This document shows, piece by piece, positions 16,898-25,772 of a stretch of DNA of 64,000 bases. This DNA is from Devosia equisanguinis. GTDB taxonomy: Bacteria; Pseudomonadota; Alphaproteobacteria; Rhizobiales; Devosiaceae. The position numbers were made by a program, and so were the translations under genes. The DNA lies in contig NZ_UZWD01000040.1 of assembly GCF_900631955.1 (NCBI RefSeq), forward strand, positions 24,171 to 88,170. The letters run 5' to 3'. Position 1 is the first letter of the stretch; every line of letters starts with the position of its first letter. The notes under the pieces are model-generated. The model did no database searches. It worked only from the letters and a program-made list of their open reading frames with translations, and was not told the origin of the DNA.

Positions 16898-18190
16898 TCA
16901 GCTGGCGAGCAGCGGCATTGGGTCGACGGGAGTGGCGCCCTTGCGCAGTTCGAAGTGGAGCTGCGGCTTGGAGACCGAGCCGGTCATGCCGACCGTGCCG
17001 ATAGCATCGCCGCGATTGACCACCGCGCCCTTGGCGACACTCATCGCCTTGAGGTGGGCATAGGCAGAGACATAGCCGTTCGGGTGGCGGATGAGGATGA
17101 GGTTGCCGTAACCCTCGACGCCCGAGCCGACATAGATGACGGTGCCATTCTCAGCCGCCTTGACGGTCGACCCTTCCGGCACATCGATATTGATACCGGT
17201 GCCACGCGAGGCTGCAAAATCCACGATCACACGGCCGCTGGCGGGCCAGCGGAACTTGTCATTCCCCGACATGGCCGGTTCGGCAGCCGGCGTATTGGCA
17301 ACCTGGGTCGGAGCAGCGGTGGGCTGCGGCGTCGCCACAGGCACCGTGGCCGGCGCCGGTGTCGCGGCGGTCTGCAGCGCGGAAGCGCCATTGTTCTGCG
17401 GCTTTGCCAGCGGCGTCGGCGCCGCAAGCGTGCCGGCGTTGGCAACCTGGGTGACAGGGGCGGCGGCCGGCTTGTCGGGCGTGCGGATCAGGTCCGAACG
17501 GCCCGGAATGATGATCTGCTGACCTACCACGATCTTGTCGGGCGAACTCAGGCCATTGGCCTGCACAATGGACTGAGTGGTCACATCATATTTGCGGGCG
17601 ATGGTGTAGAGCGACTCGCCACCGGCGATGGTGTGCGTGTAGCCGGCCGCCGTGGCGGCATTCGGCATCGCGGCCACCGGCACGCTGCTGTTGACCGGCA
17701 GGGACGAACTGGCGGCATTGGCGCCCAGCGCTGCAATCGCCGGGGCGGGGGCGGAGGGGGCAAAGGTCTGCTGTGCGGGCATGGCTTGGGTTCCCGAGGA
17801 GGACGGACTCAATACAGGAAGATCCTGGGACTGGACGGAGGGCGTGGTCGCCCCCAGCGCGATCGGAGACGCGGCCCCAACGGGCTGCGCAAAGCCCGGC
17901 TGAGCCGGAGCCATTGTCTGCATGGGCGGAGAGTTCCAACCGCCGCCAACACTGGCGGGAGGCAGGAAGCGCTGCTCAGCGACCTGGGTGGAATTCTGTG
18001 CCCCCAGACTGGGCGGCATGGGCTGATTGAGCGTGGCCGGCGCCGACTGGCCCACCGAATTGGTGACCGTACTATCGCCGAAGGTGCGACTGCCCAGGCT
18101 GGTACAGCCCGAAAGTCCAACAGCAGCGACGACAAGACCCGCCATCGCGACAGCATTTCTGGATGTCCTAAGGGACGCGCGAATACTCAT
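16898..18190 (-). CDS. nlpD: NlpD/DipM-like lipoprotein with LysM and degenerate LytM (M23) domains
   Basis: 430 residues. A lipoprotein signal ends at LSGC (Cys29). A long Pro/Ala/Gln-rich linker follows, then one LysM domain at about 183-230 (GESLYTIARKYDVT...VGQQIIIPG) and a LytM/M23 domain at about 318-428. Of the peptidase metal and catalytic residues, the first His and Asp are replaced (GTGINIDVPEG) and the HxH motif is reduced to QLH, as in E. coli NlpD. It probably activates a cell-wall amidase at the septum and is not a peptidase itself. Its place after surE matches the surE-nlpD linkage of other proteobacteria. Confidence 0.9.
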   Translation of the reverse strand: MSIRASLRTSRNAVAMAGLVVAAVGLSGCTSLGSRTFGDSTVTNSVGQSAPATLNQPMPPSLGAQNSTQVAEQRFLPPASVGGGWNSPPMQTMAPAQPGFAQPVGAASPIALGATTPSVQSQDLPVLSPSSSGTQAMPAQQTFAPSAPAPAIAALGANAASSSLPVNSSVPVAAMPNAATAAGYTHTIAGGESLYTIARKYDVTTQSIVQANGLSSPDKIVVGQQIIIPGRSDLIRTPDKPAAAPVTQVANAGTLAAPTPLAKPQNNGASALQTAATPAPATVPVATPQPTAAPTQVANTPAAEPAMSGNDKFRWPASGRVIVDFAASRGTGINIDVPEGSTVKAAENGTVIYVGSGVEGYGNLILIRHPNGYVSAYAHLKAMSVAKGAVVNRGDAIGTVGMTGSVSKPQLHFELRKGATPVDPMPLLAS

Positions 18191-18356
18191 CGGCTTACTC
18201 GTACGCAGGTACTCAACAACTGATTGTGAGAGTAGGCCGGTAAGGTAAAGACGAGTTTAAAGCCGATGCGATTTGAGCAAATTCGCGAGGGGTAGATTCA
18301 CCGGCAGGTAAGGTTAAAAATTCACCGGTCGCCGCCCTTCCCCATGCAAGGCCGCT

Positions 18357-19130
18357 TTACTGGCCCTTGAGAGCGATCGTGCCGAGGCGCGCCAAGGCGG
18401 CCTGGTGGGTTTGCTGCAAGGCAAAAGGTGTCACCGTGATGGCATTGCCGCGACGCAAGACTTCGAAATCGGCGGCCGGATCGAGCGGCATTGGGGTCTC
18501 GGGAATCGCCATGAAGAATTTTCCCGCATTGTCGCTGGGATAATGCCGGATCGGCGACCGCGAAAAGCGCTGATGCGCTACGGCGGCAAGGCCGGTGACC
18601 TCGGTCTCGGCGCAGAAGGGGAAATTGACGTTGAAGAACACGTCGTCCTCGAGCTTGGCCGCGAGAATGGCTTGCACCACCTCAGCCCCAAAGCGCCGCG
18701 CATTCGACCAGTTCGGCGTGTGGCTGACCTCGAAATCCATCGACTGGCTCATGGCGATGCCGATGGCCCCCTGCAACACGCCTTCGCGCGCGCCGGCCGC
18801 CGTTCCAGAGCAATTGACGATATCGCCCAGATTCTGCCCGGCATTGACCCCGGAGAGCACGAGATCAGCGGGCCGGTCGCCCAGAACATGGGTCATGCCG
18901 GCAACAACGCAGTCGGCGGGAGAACCACCGACCACGGCAAAGCGACGCGGCCCGCGCTCATCGAGCGACAATTCGCGCCCAAAAGTAAAGCGATGCCCTG
19001 CCCCGGACTGATTGCCGTCCGGAGCAACGATCCACACATCGTCTGAGAGCGCCCGGGCGATCTCGAGCATGACGGCAAGACCGGGCGCATCCACGCCATC
19101 GTCATTGGTGAGGAGGATGCGCAGGGACAT
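18357..19130 (-). CDS. surE: SurE, 5'/3'-nucleotidase
   Basis: 257 residues. The N-terminal ILLTNDDGVDAPG carries the metal-binding Asp pair; NQSGAGH supplies the active-site Ser, and VLSGVNAGQNLG the Asn. FFNVNFPF is the usual C-terminal region motif. SurE dephosphorylates nucleoside monophosphates and short polyphosphates in the cytoplasm. It begins 1 bp after the serS stop, so it is cotranscribed with it. No pcm gene lies between surE and nlpD, unlike in gammaproteobacteria. Confidence 0.97.
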   Translation of the reverse strand: MSLRILLTNDDGVDAPGLAVMLEIARALSDDVWIVAPDGNQSGAGHRFTFGRELSLDERGPRRFAVVGGSPADCVVAGMTHVLGDRPADLVLSGVNAGQNLGDIVNCSGTAAGAREGVLQGAIGIAMSQSMDFEVSHTPNWSNARRFGAEVVQAILAAKLEDDVFFNVNFPFCAETEVTGLAAVAHQRFSRSPIRHYPSDNAGKFFMAIPETPMPLDPAADFEVLRRGNAITVTPFALQQTHQAALARLGTIALKGQ

Positions 19131-19131
19131 G

Positions 19132-20460
19132 TCAGCGACCGCCGATGGAAGTCAGGCCACCCATATAGGGACGCAGCGCCTCGGGTATCACCACCGAGCC
19201 ATCTTCCTGCTGGTAGTTTTCAAGCACTGCGATCAGGCAGCGGCCGACTGCGGTGCCGGAACCGTTGAGCGTGTGCACATAACGCGGCGCCTGCTTTTCG
19301 CCGGACGGGCGATAGCGTGCCTCCATGCGACGAGCCTGGAAATCCCCACAAACCGAAACCGAGGAGATCTCGCGATAGGTGTCCTGCCCCGGCAGCCAGA
19401 CCTCGATGTCATAGGTCTTGCGGGCGCCGAAGCCGAGATCCCCGGTGCACAGGGTCATGACGCGGTAATGCAGACCCAGCCGCTGCAACACGGTCTCGGC
19501 GGCCAGCAACATGCGCTCATGCTCGTTGACCGCTTCCTCGGGCGTGGTGATGGCGACAAGCTCGACCTTGTTGAACTGATGCTGGCGCAGCATGCCGCGG
19601 GTGTCGCGCCCGGCAGAACCGGCCTCCGAACGGAAGCACGGGGTCAGCGCGGTGAAGCGCAGCGGCAGTTCTTCTTCGGCGAGAATGGATTCGCGCACCA
19701 GATTGGTCATCGGCACTTCGGCAGTGGGGATCAGCGCCAGCCGGCTGTCGCCATGCTCGGTAAAGAAGAAGTCGCCATCGAACTTGGGCAACTGGCCGGT
19801 GCCATACATGGCCTCGTCGCGCACCAGCACCGGGGGCTGCACCTCGGTGAAGCCGAATTCGGTGGTGTGCAGGTCGAGCATGAACTGGCCAAGCGCGCGT
19901 TCCAGCCGGGCGATCTGACCCTTGAGCACCACGAAACGGCTGCCCGAAAGCTTTGCGGCAGCCTCGAAGTCCATGTTCTTTTCGGCGACGCCGATATCGA
20001 AATGCTCCTTGGGCGCGAAGCTGAAGCTCGGCTTGGCCGGACGCTGCTGTGCAGCCGTCGCCGGCGAGCCATTGGGGCCGAAATATTCGACATTGCCGCT
20101 TTCGTCGTCGCCGACCGGCACATCCTCAAAGGCCATGTTGGGAATAGCCGAGAGCACATCGCGCAACTCTTTTTCGACAGCGCGTTCCTCGGCTTCGCCC
20201 GATGGAATGAATTCCTTGAGGCGCGCGACTTCGGCCATCAGCTCGGCGGCCTTGGCCTCATCCTTCTGCGCCTTGGCCTGCCCAACCTGCTTGGAGAGCG
20301 TGTTCCGCTTTTCCTGCGCCTCGTTCAGCCGCGAAATGATTTCCCGGCGACGATCATCGATAGCCAAGAGATCGGAGGACCGGACGGACACATTCTTGCG
20401 CCGCCCCATGGCAGCGTCGAAAGCATCGGCGTTAGCTCTGATCCACTTGATATCGAACAT
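19132..20460 (-). CDS. serS: seryl-tRNA synthetase
   Basis: 442 residues. The N-terminal 110 residues form the long coiled-coil arm ([29 protein letters not shown]) that grips the tRNA-Ser variable arm. The class II core shows motif 1 near VQPPVLV, motif 2 [21 protein letters not shown] and motif 3 [21 protein letters not shown]. It charges tRNA-Ser and starts the pathway for selenocysteine where present. The start [10 protein letters not shown] is the family norm. No ribosome-binding site is evident; the start codon directly follows one arm of a long inverted repeat (see 20462-20577). Confidence 0.99.
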   Translation of the reverse strand: MFDIKWIRANADAFDAAMGRRKNVSVRSSDLLAIDDRRREIISRLNEAQEKRNTLSKQVGQAKAQKDEAKAAELMAEVARLKEFIPSGEAEERAVEKELRDVLSAIPNMAFEDVPVGDDESGNVEYFGPNGSPATAAQQRPAKPSFSFAPKEHFDIGVAEKNMDFEAAAKLSGSRFVVLKGQIARLERALGQFMLDLHTTEFGFTEVQPPVLVRDEAMYGTGQLPKFDGDFFFTEHGDSRLALIPTAEVPMTNLVRESILAEEELPLRFTALTPCFRSEAGSAGRDTRGMLRQHQFNKVELVAITTPEEAVNEHERMLLAAETVLQRLGLHYRVMTLCTGDLGFGARKTYDIEVWLPGQDTYREISSVSVCGDFQARRMEARYRPSGEKQAPRYVHTLNGSGTAVGRCLIAVLENYQQEDGSVVIPEALRPYMGGLTSIGGR

Positions 20461-20461
20461 T

Positions 20462-20577
20462 GTGTGTCACGGGCCCCTGCCCGCCTCTGGTTGGACGCAG
20501 GCTCTTCGGATAATGCCCGGGGCACGCCTGCCAGCGCCGCGAGCACATGGACTGTGCCCCGCCGCAGCGTGACACAC
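20462..20577 (-). ncRNA. candidate structured leader RNA between tatC and serS
   Basis: A perfect 10-bp inverted repeat (20462-20471 with 20568-20577, GTGTGTCACG and CGTGACACAC) closes nearly the entire tatC-serS gap and touches the serS start codon. Inside, GGGGCAC at 20519-20525 can pair with GTGCCCC at 20554-20560, while its GGGGC part can instead pair with GCCCC at 20473-20477, giving two mutually exclusive folds. The structure is seen in the sequence; a control function on serS is inferred. No known family was recognised. Confidence 0.4.
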
Positions 20578-20579
20578 TC

Positions 20580-21410
20580 TTATTCGGAAGATGTACCAGA
20601 CGCAGCAGCTTCGGCGGCAAGCGCCTTTTCCCGCCGCCGCTGGACCCAGCGCACCGAAATAATGGACAGTTCGTAGAGGCCATACATCGGCAAGGCAAGG
20701 CCGATCTGGGAGATCGGGTCGGGCGGGGTGATGAAGGCGGCGACAATCAAGATGCCGACAATAGCGTAGCGGCGGCCCTTCTTGAGCTGATCGACATTGA
20801 CGAGATCGATCTGGGCCAGCAGGGTCAGCACCACCGGCAACTGGAAACAGATGCCAAAGGCCAGGATCAGCGTCATGGCCAACCCGAGATATTCTGACAC
20901 CTTGGCCAGAAGCTTGATCTCATCAGTCTGCATGCCGGCGAAGAAATTGAGCGCCATGGGCAGCACGACGAAATAGACCATCGCGGCGCCGAGCAGGAAG
21001 AAGATCGGGGTCGCGATCAGGTAAGGCACCAGGGCCTTGCGCTCATGCTTGTAAAGGCCGGGCGCAACGAAGCCGTAGATCTGCGTGGCGATATAGGGAA
21101 AGCCGAGGAAAATGGCGCCAAAGAAGGCCAGGTTCAGCTGGGTGAAGAAGAATTCCTGCGGAGCCGTGTAGATCAGCTCCATGTCGCCCGGATTCGCATA
21201 GATGGAACGATAGGGGTTGAGCAGGATATCAAAGATGTTTCCAGCCAGCAGGAAGCAGATCACCATCAGCACCACGATAGCGATGGCGCTGTTGATCAAC
21301 CGCTTGCGCAGCTCGATCAAATGCTCGAGCAGCGGCGCTTCGCTGCCGGCCAGCTCGTCTTCCGAATCGATCTTGCTCTTGTCTTCAAGCTTGGGCGTGA
21401 TGTCGGCCAT
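20580..21410 (-). CDS. tatC: TatC, twin-arginine translocase receptor subunit
   Basis: 276 residues with six predicted membrane segments. The signature LLEHLIELRKRLI near residue 28 and the FFFTQLNLAFFGAIFLGFPYIATQIYGFVAPGLYKHER block are the most conserved parts of TatC, including the glutamate-containing first periplasmic region. TatC with TatB binds twin-arginine signal peptides of folded proteins at the inner membrane. It starts 2 bp after the tatB stop. Confidence 0.98.
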   Translation of the reverse strand: MADITPKLEDKSKIDSEDELAGSEAPLLEHLIELRKRLINSAIAIVVLMVICFLLAGNIFDILLNPYRSIYANPGDMELIYTAPQEFFFTQLNLAFFGAIFLGFPYIATQIYGFVAPGLYKHERKALVPYLIATPIFFLLGAAMVYFVVLPMALNFFAGMQTDEIKLLAKVSEYLGLAMTLILAFGICFQLPVVLTLLAQIDLVNVDQLKKGRRYAIVGILIVAAFITPPDPISQIGLALPMYGLYELSIISVRWVQRRREKALAAEAAASGTSSE

Positions 21411-21412
21411 GA

Positions 21413-22159
21413 TCAGCTCTTTTCGGCCGCGTCAGCGGGCTTCTTGCGCGGCGCGCGCGGCGTCTTGGCCGGAGTGGCGACAGTCTCGGCGGGCGGCACG
21501 TCAGCAGCAACAGCCTTCTTGCGTGGCGCAGCGCGCTTGGGTTCAGCCTTGACAGCAGCAGCAGGCTTTTCGGCTACTGACTTTGCCTCAACCAGCTTGG
21601 CCTCGGCGGTAACGGCCTTGGGCGCCGCTTTCCTCCGGGCGGGCTTGGGCGCATCGGCAGGCTTTGCCGGCTTCGGGCTGGCAGCCTTGGCGGTTGCAGT
21701 ATCCTGGAAGGTCGGTGGCGTAGTGCGCGCGGCCTTTACCGGCTCGGCAGCAACCTTGGTCGGCTTGAAACCGGCTTCGGCGGCGATCTCGTCATTGGTC
21801 TTCTTGGCCGGCGGCATACCGGCCTTGTCGAGGATATCATCCACGACGCTTTCGACCTCGGGATCGGATTGTTTCAACACGCCGGTGGGCTTGGGGCCCT
21901 GCGGGGTCATGGCGTTGAACTCGCGCCGGATCTCGTCGGCGGTTTTCTTCAGCGGATCGGTAATGGACGAGCGCAGATTGCGCACTTCATCGAGCCCTGT
22001 CGTGCGGTTGATCTCGCGCTGGAACTCATTGCCCATGCGCCGGATCTGCCCCATGACCTTGCCGATGCGTCCCATGACCACGGGCAGGTCCTTGGGGCCA
22101 ATGAAGATCAGCGCGACGACGCCGATCACCAGCATCTCTGTCCAGCCTAGGCCGAGCAT
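21413..22159 (-). CDS. tatB: TatB, twin-arginine translocase subunit
   Basis: 248 residues, long for TatB. Residues 1-22 are the membrane helix (MLGLGWTEMLVIGVVALIFIGPKDLPVVM, with the invariant E8 and the hinge GP), followed by an amphipathic helix to about residue 75. The remaining 150 residues are Ala/Lys/Pro-rich with repeated KAAPK/KPA-type segments, low complexity and probably disordered. TatB works with TatC in signal-peptide recognition. It lies 61 bp after tatA. Confidence 0.95.
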   Translation of the reverse strand: MLGLGWTEMLVIGVVALIFIGPKDLPVVMGRIGKVMGQIRRMGNEFQREINRTTGLDEVRNLRSSITDPLKKTADEIRREFNAMTPQGPKPTGVLKQSDPEVESVVDDILDKAGMPPAKKTNDEIAAEAGFKPTKVAAEPVKAARTTPPTFQDTATAKAASPKPAKPADAPKPARRKAAPKAVTAEAKLVEAKSVAEKPAAAVKAEPKRAAPRKKAVAADVPPAETVATPAKTPRAPRKKPADAAEKS

Positions 22160-22220
22160 CGCAGTGGTCTCCGATGGGCGACGAACCGCCCGTTAGTTCA
22201 GGTTACGAAGAAGGGCGCGC

Positions 22221-22433
22221 TCAGGCGTCCTTGCTCTTGTCCACTTCGCGCGCGTCGATATCGGCAGTGGTGGTGACCCGCTCGGCCGGCTTGTCGTCGT
22301 CGCGCATGCCCTTCTGGAAGGCTTTGATGCCAGACGCCACTTCACCCATCATGCCGGAAATCTTGCCCCGGCCGAAAAGCAGAATGACTACGACTGCAAC
22401 GACGAGGATGCCCCAAATCGATGGCGCGTGCAT
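22221..22433 (-). CDS. tatA: TatA, twin-arginine translocase pore subunit
   Basis: 70 residues. One N-terminal membrane helix ([21 protein letters not shown]) is followed by the FG hinge and an amphipathic helix containing [15 protein letters not shown], then a charged tail. This is the standard TatA pattern; TatA oligomers form the translocation path. It lies 60 bp downstream of the ABC ATPase gene in the same direction. Confidence 0.96.
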   Translation of the reverse strand: MHAPSIWGILVVAVVVILLFGRGKISGMMGEVASGIKAFQKGMRDDDKPAERVTTTADIDAREVDKSKDA

Positions 22434-22493
22434 GGTGATCTCCCTGAAACTCTTGGTACGCGTTACACGCGATAGATAGACCGAGAAATAGGT

Positions 22494-23606
22494 TTAATCT
22501 CGTCCAAACACAAGAACGTGTTCCCGATTCAAGCTCACGAACACGTCTTGGCCCACAGCCAAAGTACTGTCCGCCGGCTGACGCACCCCGATCGGCACGT
22601 CGAGGCCCGCAACCTTGACCTCACAGATATCGATGCCGATGGCATCCCGCTTGCTGACGATACGCCCCGGCGTTCCGGGCCCTGAGGCTCGGATATCGGC
22701 GCCGCCTGCGGGCCGGATGGCGACGGTGACTCTGGCGCCATCGGCATAACCCTCGGTGGTCACCGGCCCCAGCGGGGTGAGCGCAGCGCCGCTCCGCACC
22801 TCTGCGTCAATTTCACCCAGGGGGGAGAAGAAGCGTGCCGCGCCCAGATCGACAGGATGACGATAAATTTCAGCAGCGGTGCCGATCTGCACGATGCGGC
22901 CCTTGCGCAAGAGGGCCACACGGTCGCCCATCACCATGGCCTCTTCGGGGTCGTGCGTAACGACGAGACTCGTGGCGCGAGTCTCGCGCAGAACCGCCAG
23001 GGTTTCGTCGCGGACCGTTTCACGCAGCCTTGCATCGAGGCTGGAAAAGGGTTCATCGAGCAGCAGCACGCCGGGTCGCGGGGCGACGCTGCGCGCCAAG
23101 GCAAGGCGCTGCTGCTGGCCACCGGAAAGCTGGTGTGGATAGTCGCTTTCCCGCCCGTCGAGGCCCACGCGACGCAGGGCCTGTCGCGCTTGAGCCACTG
23201 CTGCATCCTTGCCGAGCCGGCGCAGGCCGAACAACACGTTCTGCAGCAGCGTCAGATGCGGAAACAGCGCAAAATCCTGGAACATCAGGCCGATGCCGCG
23301 CCGATTGGGCGGCAGGGTGCGACCGGGAACCGACATCACCTCGCCATTGATGCGCACCGCGCCGCTCGAAATCGGCTGGATGCCGGCGGCGACGCGCAAG
23401 GCGGTGGATTTGCCTGAACCCGATTCTCCCAGGAGGCAGACGATTTCGCCGGGCCGCAGCGTGAGGTCGAAGCCATCGAGTACGCGCCGCTCACCGAGAT
23501 CGACCGAGACATTCTCGAAGGCCAGTGTGGCCGCGAAGGAAACGCCCGCCGTACCGCGTGTGCCCCAGCTCTGCAGTTCCCCCACCATGGACGATTGTGC
23601 GCTCAC
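22494..23606 (-). CDS. orphan ABC transporter ATPase, FbpC/PotA-like
   Basis: 370 residues. Walker A GESGSGKST (about 61-69), Q-loop MFQDFALF, signature LSGGQQQRLALA, Walker B VLLLDEPFSSLD and H-loop VVTHD are intact; the last ~80 residues form a TOBE-type domain. This is the architecture of ATPases that power iron, thiamine, spermidine or sulfate import. No permease or binding protein gene is present in the window. The ATG overlaps the scpB stop (ATGA), tying its translation to scpB; an internal GTG at 23543 would remove a 21-residue extension. The substrate cannot be told. Confidence 0.88.
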   Translation of the reverse strand: MSAQSSMVGELQSWGTRGTAGVSFAATLAFENVSVDLGERRVLDGFDLTLRPGEIVCLLGESGSGKSTALRVAAGIQPISSGAVRINGEVMSVPGRTLPPNRRGIGLMFQDFALFPHLTLLQNVLFGLRRLGKDAAVAQARQALRRVGLDGRESDYPHQLSGGQQQRLALARSVAPRPGVLLLDEPFSSLDARLRETVRDETLAVLRETRATSLVVTHDPEEAMVMGDRVALLRKGRIVQIGTAAEIYRHPVDLGAARFFSPLGEIDAEVRSGAALTPLGPVTTEGYADGARVTVAIRPAGGADIRASGPGTPGRIVSKRDAIGIDICEVKVAGLDVPIGVRQPADSTLAVGQDVFVSLNREHVLVFGRD

Positions 23607-24289
23607 TCGTGCTCTTCCTGTTCTTCTTCGTCGTCTTCATCCTCGATATCGCCGATATCGGCAGGATCGAGCGGGTCTTCATCCTCGCGCAGCGCCCCTT
23701 CGAAGGGCAAGGGTATCTGCAGATCGGGCGGCAGGCGTCCGGACAACAGCCCTGCCCCCTTCAAATCTTCCAACCCCGGCAGATCACCCAGCCGCTCGAG
23801 CCCGAAGTGGTCGAGAAAGGCCTCTGTCGTGCCGTAGGTGACCGGTCGGCCCGGCGTGCGACGGCGGCCGCGCATGCGCACCCAGCCGGCTTCCATCAAC
23901 AGGTCGAGCGTACCCTTGCCCGTACTGACCCCGCGCACCTCTTCGATTTCGGCGCGGGTGGTGGGCTGGTGATAGGCGATGATCGCCAGGGTTTCGAGCG
24001 CGGCGCGGGACAGTGGCCGCGTCTCCTGCTCTTCGCGGCGCAGGATGAAACCGAGGTCCTGTGCCGTTCGGAACGCCCAGCCATCACCCCGGCGCACCAG
24101 ATTGACGCCGCGCCCGGCATAATGCTCAGCGAGTTCGGCCAGAATACCCCGCACATCCGCACCGTCCCCAAGATAGGGGGCAATATCGGAAATGGAGATC
24201 GGCTCGGCCGACGCAAAAAGCAGTGCCTCGACAATGCGCAATTGCCGCATGCGGACCGAGCAACCCTCGTCGTCATCCATCCGGCTCAT
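23603..24289 (-). CDS. scpB: ScpB, condensin complex subunit
   Basis: 228 residues from the ATG at 24289, which overlaps the scpA stop (ATGA). Two winged-helix domains are typical: RIVEALLFASAEPISISDIAPYLG and the second with LSRAALETLAIIAYHQPTTRAEIEEVRGV, the family hallmark, then GRPVTYGTTEAFLDHFGLERLGDLPGL. A C-terminal acidic tail (DEDDEEEQEEHE) follows. ScpB dimers bind the ScpA kleisin and SMC to organise the chromosome. Confidence 0.96.
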   Translation of the reverse strand: MSRMDDDEGCSVRMRQLRIVEALLFASAEPISISDIAPYLGDGADVRGILAELAEHYAGRGVNLVRRGDGWAFRTAQDLGFILRREEQETRPLSRAALETLAIIAYHQPTTRAEIEEVRGVSTGKGTLDLLMEAGWVRMRGRRRTPGRPVTYGTTEAFLDHFGLERLGDLPGLEDLKGAGLLSGRLPPDLQIPLPFEGALREDEDPLDPADIGDIEDEDDEEEQEEHE

Positions 24290-25107
24290 GGCGCTTCGCT
24301 TCTGCGTCGGCGCATCAGGATAGGCCCAAATGTTTCGGTCTGGCGGATGTCGATCTCCCCCTGGCGCACCAGTTCGAGGCTGGAAGCGAAGGTTGAAGCC
24401 CGGACTGTGGCGCGCTCGCTGGGCTTGGCGAGATATTGAATGAGATACGTGTCCAGAGAAACCCATTCGAGGCTGTCGCCGATCAGCCGTTGCAGCAGGT
24501 CGCGCGCCTCCTGCAGGGACCAGACATTGCGCACGAAAGGCGTGTATTCGGCGACAATGCCGCGCTCGCGCTGGCTGGAATAGGCCTTGAGCAGGTCATA
24601 GAGGCTGGCCTCCCACACGGCACGGCGGGCAATGCTGATCCCTTCGGGGGCGCCCCTCGCATGCACGTCGCGACCAAGGCGCGGCAGGTTGACCAATTGC
24701 GCGGCAGCATCGCGCATGGCCTCGAGGCGCTTGAGGCGGAATTGCAGCATGGCGGCGAGCATCTCGCCGCTCGGCTCGTCGTCGCTGGGGGCCTGCGGCA
24801 CCATCAGCCGGCTCTTGAGATAGGCCAGCCAGGCAGCCATTACCAGATAGTCGGCGGCCACCTCGATTCGTCGCTCACGCACTGTTTCGATGAAGCGCAG
24901 ATATTGCTCGGCCAGGGCGAGCACGGAGATGGAGGCGAGATCGACCTTCTGCCGCCGCGCCAGGTCGAGCAGCAGGTCCAGCGGACCTTCATAGCCTCCG
25001 ACATCGACAAGCAGGATCTCATCGGCTGCGGGCGCCGCAGGCTGGTCGAGCCAGTCACTTTGCGAAGCTGTCATCTGTAGGTTGCTGGCCTTGCCGTCAT
25101 GCCGCAT
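24286..25107 (-). CDS. scpA: ScpA, kleisin subunit of bacterial condensin
   Basis: 273 residues. The kleisin pattern YEGPLDLLLDLARRQKVDLASISVLALAEQYL and AADYLVMAAWLAYLKSRLM is clear, and the C-terminal winged-helix SMC-binding part ends the protein. The ATG at 25107 has AAGGA 6 bp upstream and is preferred; MTASQSDW at 25074 is the alternative and lacks a good ribosome-binding site. It starts the scpA-scpB-ATPase-tatABC-serS-surE-nlpD run. In many relatives nagZ precedes scpA; here a divergent kinase gene does. Confidence 0.95.
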   Translation of the reverse strand: MRHDGKASNLQMTASQSDWLDQPAAPAADEILLVDVGGYEGPLDLLLDLARRQKVDLASISVLALAEQYLRFIETVRERRIEVAADYLVMAAWLAYLKSRLMVPQAPSDDEPSGEMLAAMLQFRLKRLEAMRDAAAQLVNLPRLGRDVHARGAPEGISIARRAVWEASLYDLLKAYSSQRERGIVAEYTPFVRNVWSLQEARDLLQRLIGDSLEWVSLDTYLIQYLAKPSERATVRASTFASSLELVRQGEIDIRQTETFGPILMRRRRSEAP

Positions 25108-25226
25108 CCTTGGACGGCGCCGCGGCCAGCGTCAAGGCGGCGCAATGTGCCACCCCCTGCCCCGTCTTCCAACCGAGACAATACGGCGCTATGAACGCCG
25201 CCCACCTCAAAGCGCGGGAGCCTACA

Positions 25227-25772
25227 ATGCAGACCATTCCTCCCCTCGCAACGCTCGGCCACCGGATCATGATCCTGGGCCTGACCAATGCCGGCAAGTC
25301 GACGCTCGCCCTGGCGCTATCCGACAAACTCGGCGTGCCAGCCATCCATCTCGACCAGCTCAAGCATTTGCCCAACACCAATTGGCAGGAGCGGTCGGAT
25401 GCGGATTTCCAGGCCCTGCATGACGCGGCCATCACGGGAGATGGTTGGGTCATGGACGGCAACTATACCCGCCTCATGCCACAGCGCATTGAACGCGCCA
25501 CGGGAATTATCGTCGTCACCGACACCCTCCTCACCCGCTATCGCCGCTATTTCATCCGCACATTGATCCAGCGGCAACGCGCCGGCGGGCTCGAAGGTGG
25601 CGAGGACCGCGTAAACTGGAAAATGCTGCACTGGCTCTGGCACACCCGCAATTCGGTGGCCAAATATCGTGACATGGCCACAGCCTCGGGAAAACCCACC
25701 GTATTTGCCAGTAGCACGCGCGAACTGAACGCACTCTACGACACCTGGAGTCTCAAGCACCCTTTCGCTTGA
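25227..25772 (+). CDS. P-loop kinase-like protein (FlaR/adenylate-kinase-like)
   Basis: 181 residues from the ATG at 25227 with GGGAG 7 bp upstream. The Walker A loop is GLTNAGKST near residue 16, followed by HLDQLKHLPNTNW, WVMDGNY and IVVTDTLLTRYRRY. This order matches the small P-loop proteins annotated as topology modulation protein FlaR or adenylate-kinase-like. Their true substrate is unknown, but the fold fits a nucleotide or small-molecule kinase. Its 3' end overlaps the epimerase gene on the other strand by 20 bp. Confidence 0.7.
   Translation: MQTIPPLATLGHRIMILGLTNAGKSTLALALSDKLGVPAIHLDQLKHLPNTNWQERSDADFQALHDAAITGDGWVMDGNYTRLMPQRIERATGIIVVTDTLLTRYRRYFIRTLIQRQRAGGLEGGEDRVNWKMLHWLWHTRNSVAKYRDMATASGKPTVFASSTRELNALYDTWSLKHPFA

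Noticed and set aside
20462..20577. T-box riboswitch before serS
   Set aside because: No specifier loop or T-box sequence (TGGNACC-like) is seen, and T-boxes are essentially a Gram-positive device.
22221..22433. TatE-type extra translocase gene
   Set aside because: It lies directly before tatB and tatC, which marks it as tatA; there is only one TatA-family gene here besides tatB.
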